A DNA stretch of 64,000 nucleotides from Isoptericola peretonis (GTDB lineage: Bacteria > Actinomycetota > Actinomycetes > Actinomycetales > Cellulomonadaceae): positions 124,001 to 188,000 of the forward strand of contig JALQCY010000004.1 of assembly GCA_023241745.1 (NCBI GenBank), given 5' to 3'. Below the pieces are notes generated by a model. That model had not been told where the DNA came from. It made no database searches and worked only from the letters and a program-made list of their open reading frames with translations. Below, piece after piece: positions 61,421-64,000 of the stretch. Position 1 is the first letter of the stretch, and every line of letters starts with the position of its first letter. The position numbers were made by a program, and so were the translations under genes.

Positions 61421-62590
61421 ATGACGGTGGACGTGACCGTGGTGGTCCCCACGTTCAACGAGGGGCCGAACGTCGCCGAGCTCGTGCGGAGGCTCGCCGC
61501 GGCGTTCCACGACGGGGCGGACGCCGGTGGTGCGGGCGCAGGCGAGGCGATACCCGCGGTCGAGGTGCTGTTCGTCGACGACTCCACGGACGACACCCCC
61601 GCCGAGATCGAGCGGGTCGCGGCGGCGTCGGCCCTGCCTGTCCGGATGATCCACCGCGAGGCGCCGGACGGCGGGCTCTCCGGCGCCGTCGTCGCCGGGC
61701 TGCGAGCCGCGGCCGGCGAGCGCGTCGTCGTCATGGACGGCGACCTGCAGCACCCGCCCGAGATGGTGCCGGTGCTGCTCGCCACCGCCCGGGAGACCGG
61801 GGCCGACGTCGTCGTCGCCTCCCGGTACACCGGCAAGGGCGACGCGGGAGGGCTCGACGGGCGCTGGCGGCGCTGGGTGTCGAAGGCCTCGGGCCTCCTC
61901 GCCCGGTCGATGTTCCCCGTGAAGCTGCGCGACGTCTCCGACCCCATGACGGGGTTCTTCGTGGTGCGCCAGGGCGCCGTCGACCTCGCGGGGCTGCGGC
62001 CGCGGGGGTTCAAGATCCTGCTCGAGATCCTCGCGCGGCAGCGGCTCGTGGTGGTCGAGGAGCCGTTCGTGTTCGGCGAGCGGTTCGCCGGCCGGTCCAA
62101 GGCGACCGTGGCCAACGGGCTGCGGTACGTGCAACAGCTCACCCTGCTGCGGTTCGGCCGGCTGTCCCCGTTCGCGATCATCGGCGCGCTGGGCGCCGTC
62201 CTCAACCTCGCGATCCTCGCAGGGCTCCAGGCGCTCGGGGTGCACTACCTGCCCGCGGTGATCTGGGCCAACGTGGTGACGATCGTCATCAACTTCCTGC
62301 TGCAGGAGCGGTTCGTCTTCGCCGACCTGCGCGAGGGAGCCCACGGGTTCTGGGGCCGGTTCGTGCGGTCGTTCGCCTTCAACGGCACCGAGGCCGCGGT
62401 GCGCACGCTGCTGCTGTGGTGGATCGTCGAGCGAGCGGTGCCGCACCCCGAGCTGGTGCAGGCCGCGCTCATCCTCGTGGCGTTCGTCGTGCGGTTCGTC
62501 TTCCAGGCGCAGGTCGTCTACCGCCCGCGCGGCTCGGCGCGGGCCGACGCCCGGACGGGGCAGCGCCCCGGCGAGCGCGCCCAGCCCTGA
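61421..62590 (+). CDS. GT2 polyprenyl-phosphate sugar transferase fused to GtrA domain
   Basis: This 389-residue protein has an N-terminal GT2 domain of the dolichol-phosphate mannose synthase type (VVVPTFNEGPNV, VLFVDDSTDD, VVVMDGDLQHPPEMVP, DPMTGFFVVRQGAV; about 1-235). A C-terminal GtrA-like membrane domain with four hydrophobic segments follows (about 245-370; FAIIGALGAVLNLAIL). It probably loads mannose or another hexose onto polyprenyl phosphate and helps flip it. It could supply the Pmt enzyme encoded at 13.4-15.3 kb. GAGGGGAGG precedes the ATG. Confidence 0.88.
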   Translation: MTVDVTVVVPTFNEGPNVAELVRRLAAAFHDGADAGGAGAGEAIPAVEVLFVDDSTDDTPAEIERVAAASALPVRMIHREAPDGGLSGAVVAGLRAAAGERVVVMDGDLQHPPEMVPVLLATARETGADVVVASRYTGKGDAGGLDGRWRRWVSKASGLLARSMFPVKLRDVSDPMTGFFVVRQGAVDLAGLRPRGFKILLEILARQRLVVVEEPFVFGERFAGRSKATVANGLRYVQQLTLLRFGRLSPFAIIGALGAVLNLAILAGLQALGVHYLPAVIWANVVTIVINFLLQERFVFADLREGAHGFWGRFVRSFAFNGTEAAVRTLLLWWIVERAVPHPELVQAALILVAFVVRFVFQAQVVYRPRGSARADARTGQRPGERAQP

Positions 62591-62610
62591 CGCCGGCCCT
62601 GACACCCGGC

Positions 62611-62642
62611 CTGACACGCCTGCCCGCGAGGGAGGCTATACT
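62611..62642 (+). promoter_or_regulatory. rplY promoter candidate
   Basis: TATACT (62637-62642) is the best -10 hexamer in the window. A weak CTGACA (62611-62616) lies 20 nt upstream. Confidence 0.5.
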
Positions 62643-62935
62643 CGTCCGGTTGCCTCGGCGAGGGACGTCTGACGGGCGCCGGTCCAGCAGGTCGTGCAGG
62701 TCCACCTGCGACCAGGCCGCCACCCTCAGAGCAGGATCCGTCGGATTTCCGTGATCGACTGGGCGGCTGTCGGTGCACCACGTCTCCAGATGGTGCCCCT
62801 ACGGCGCGCTCCCGATCGCGTCCGTCACGTGTCCCACGCCGACGCAACCGCAGTTCGCGGGGACCACCCACCTCGTGGACAGCCGACGGCTCCCTCTGGT
62901 CGTCGGCACGCACAGACATCCCAGGAGTGATCCAC
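62643..62935 (+). promoter_or_regulatory. Long structured leader of rplY
   Basis: About 285 nt separate the TATACT promoter from the rplY start, and no credible gene lies in between. Local hairpins can be drawn: GGTCGTGCAGGT/ACCTGCGACC (around 62690-62715) and GCCGAC/GTCGGC (around 62882-62907). This may be an autoregulatory leader of the ribosomal protein; I know of no matching family. Confidence 0.4.
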
Positions 62936-63547
62936 GTGTCCGACATCAAGCTCGCCGCCGAGGCCCGCACCGAGTTCGGCAAGGGCGCCGCCCGCCGCAT
63001 CCGCCGCGCGAACAAGATCCCCGCCGTCCTGTACGGGCACGGCACGGACCCGCTGCACATCACGCTGCCGGGCCACGAGACCATGCTCGCCGTGCGCCAC
63101 TCCAACGCGCTGTTCAGCATCGACCTGGACGAGCGTTCCGAGATGGCCGTCATCAAGGACATCCAGCGCGACGCAGTCCGCGGCACCATCGAGCACATCG
63201 ACCTGCTGCTGGTGAAGCGCGGCGAGAAGATCGCCGTCGACGTCACCGTCAACGTCGTGGGCGAGTCGGCCCCCGGCACCATCCACTTCGTCGAGGCCCA
63301 GACCCTGTCGGTCGAGGCGCTCGCCACCAACCTCCCCGAGTCGGTCGAGGTGTCGATCGAGGGCCTCGAGGCCGGGTCGCACGTCACCGCCGGCCAGGTC
63401 ACCCTGCCCGAGGGCGCCACGCTGCTGACCGACCCCGACGCCGCCGTCGTCGCCGTCTCCGAGCCGCGCGGCGAGGTCGCCGCCGAGGACGAGGCCGAGG
63501 AGGGCGCCGCCGAGTCGGCCGAGTCCGCCGAGTCGACCGAGGGCTGA
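62936..63547 (+). CDS. rplY: 50S ribosomal protein L25/general stress protein Ctc
   Basis: This 203-residue protein has an N-terminal L25 5S-rRNA-binding domain ([32 protein letters not shown], about 1-93) and the C-terminal TL5/Ctc beta domain. It ends in an acidic Glu/Ala/Ser tail. GTG at 62936 is chosen because CAGGAG lies 8 nt upstream; GTG 62927 overlaps that site. It precedes pth, as in most actinobacteria, with a palindromic repeat in between. Confidence 0.95.
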   Translation: MSDIKLAAEARTEFGKGAARRIRRANKIPAVLYGHGTDPLHITLPGHETMLAVRHSNALFSIDLDERSEMAVIKDIQRDAVRGTIEHIDLLLVKRGEKIAVDVTVNVVGESAPGTIHFVEAQTLSVEALATNLPESVEVSIEGLEAGSHVTAGQVTLPEGATLLTDPDAAVVAVSEPRGEVAAEDEAEEGAAESAESAESTEG

Positions 63548-63562
63548 CCGGCACCATCCCTG

Positions 63563-63628
63563 GCGCTGTGAGCGCGATTTCGGGGACTATCCACGCGTGG
63601 ATAGTCCCCGAAATCGCGCTCACAGCGC
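63563..63628. repeat. Dispersed palindromic repeat, copy 3 (66-bp perfect palindrome)
   Basis: Two 33-bp arms meet without any spacer at 63595/63596 and are perfect complements. The core matches the copies at 13.3 and 51.2 kb. It lies between rplY and pth, 15 nt after the rplY stop and 31 nt before the pth start. Confidence 0.95.
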
Positions 63629-63659
63629 TCTCCGGTGGCGACGTCGAAAGGAACCGTCC

Positions 63660-64000
63660 GTGACCGACACCCCCTGGCTCGTCATCGGGCTGGGCAACCC
63701 CGGACCGAAGTACGCGGGCAACCGGCACAACGTCGGACAGATGGTGCTCGACCTGCTCGCCGAGCGCACCGGCGCGCGGTTCTCCCGCCACGCCCGCGCG
63801 CAGGCCGTCGTCGCCGAGACGCGGCTCGGCGTGCTGCCCGGCGGCCGGCCGGGCCCCCGCGTCGTGCTCGCCAAGCCCACCACGTACATGAACACCTCCG
63901 GCGGGCCGGTCGCGGGGCTCGTCAAGTACTACGGCGTCGATCCCGCGCAGCTGGTCGTCGTGCACGACGAGGTCGACATCCCGTTCGACACCATCAAGCT
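63660..64000 (+). CDS. pth: Peptidyl-tRNA hydrolase (5-prime part, cut by window end)
   Basis: The first 113 codons are present. [28 protein letters not shown] contains the catalytic His of the NRHN motif, and [20 protein letters not shown] and [11 protein letters not shown] are standard Pth motifs. The enzyme recycles peptidyl-tRNAs released from ribosomes. AAGGA precedes the GTG start. The C-terminal part lies beyond the window. Confidence 0.95.
   Translation, partial: MTDTPWLVIGLGNPGPKYAGNRHNVGQMVLDLLAERTGARFSRHARAQAVVAETRLGVLPGGRPGPRVVLAKPTTYMNTSGGPVAGLVKYYGVDPAQLVVVHDEVDIPFDTIK

Overview
The window is about 72-75 percent G+C DNA. It has GTG and even TTG starts, densely packed operons, a methionyl-tRNA synthetase/tatD/rpfB/rsmA/ispE block, and tRNA genes without an encoded CCA. 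This points to a high-GC actinobacterium. Alpha-mannan degradation genes and the general gene content suggest a soil member of the Micrococcales (Cellulomonadaceae or Promicromonosporaceae type); that placement is inference.

The backbone matches, from memory, the Mycobacterium tuberculosis region Rv0992c-Rv1019: 5-formyl-THF cyclo-ligase, rimJ-like acetyltransferase, SepX/GLPR-type membrane protein, protein O-mannosyltransferase, rsmI, metG, tatD, rpfB-type genes, rsmA and ispE. After a large interruption it resumes with a TetR regulator, tRNA-Gln, glmU, prs, rplY and pth. Accessory blocks are inserted in this backbone.

Layout. 1-5.8 kb: a CIRCE-like operator and a secreted penicillin-acylase family protein, then cyclo-ligase, acetyltransferase, SepX-like protein and tRNA-Ala(CGC). 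5.8-9.7 kb: an Asp23/AmaP envelope-stress operon of six overlapping genes, one of them a 59-residue membrane protein, divergent from an ECF sigma factor coupled to another Asp23-like gene. A textbook Crp/GlxR-type site lies between the two units. 10-18.7 kb: a lipoprotein, GH20 hexosaminidase, O-mannosyltransferase, rsmI, nicotinamidase, two small related Gly-rich proteins and a PQQ-type sugar dehydrogenase lipoprotein. 18.8-29.6 kb: two different methionyl-tRNA synthetases in tandem, tatD, three consecutive RpfB-like cell-wall enzymes sharing a 19-bp upstream motif, rsmA and ispE. 29.7-39.8 kb: a mannan/mannoside locus with an acetyl esterase, ROK regulator, sugar ABC transporter without its own ATPase, GH38 alpha-mannosidase and GH76 endo-mannanase. 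39.8-44.2 kb: ABC-F ATPase, Lrp regulator, lysine 6-aminotransferase and a small alpha/beta hydrolase. 44.4-52.1 kb: a complete peptide ABC transporter followed by a glutamine amidotransferase and a class-A beta-lactamase-like hydrolase. 52.1-57.7 kb: regulator/transporter pairs (MarR with CynX-like MFS, DHA2 MFS with MarR, hydrolase with TetR). 57.7-64 kb: the backbone resumes and ends inside pth.

Two patterns cut across the window. First, many transcription units have a TAnnnT-type -10 box ending 6-7 nt before the start codon and no Shine-Dalgarno sequence, as expected for leaderless mRNAs; I used this to choose several starts. Second, three copies of a palindromic repeat (arms of 22-33 bp with a shared core) occur at 13.3, 51.2 and 63.6 kb. 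One of them forms the coding 3-prime end of the amidotransferase gene. A separate tandem/inverted repeat built on GAGATAGAGAAG lies between ispE and the esterase.
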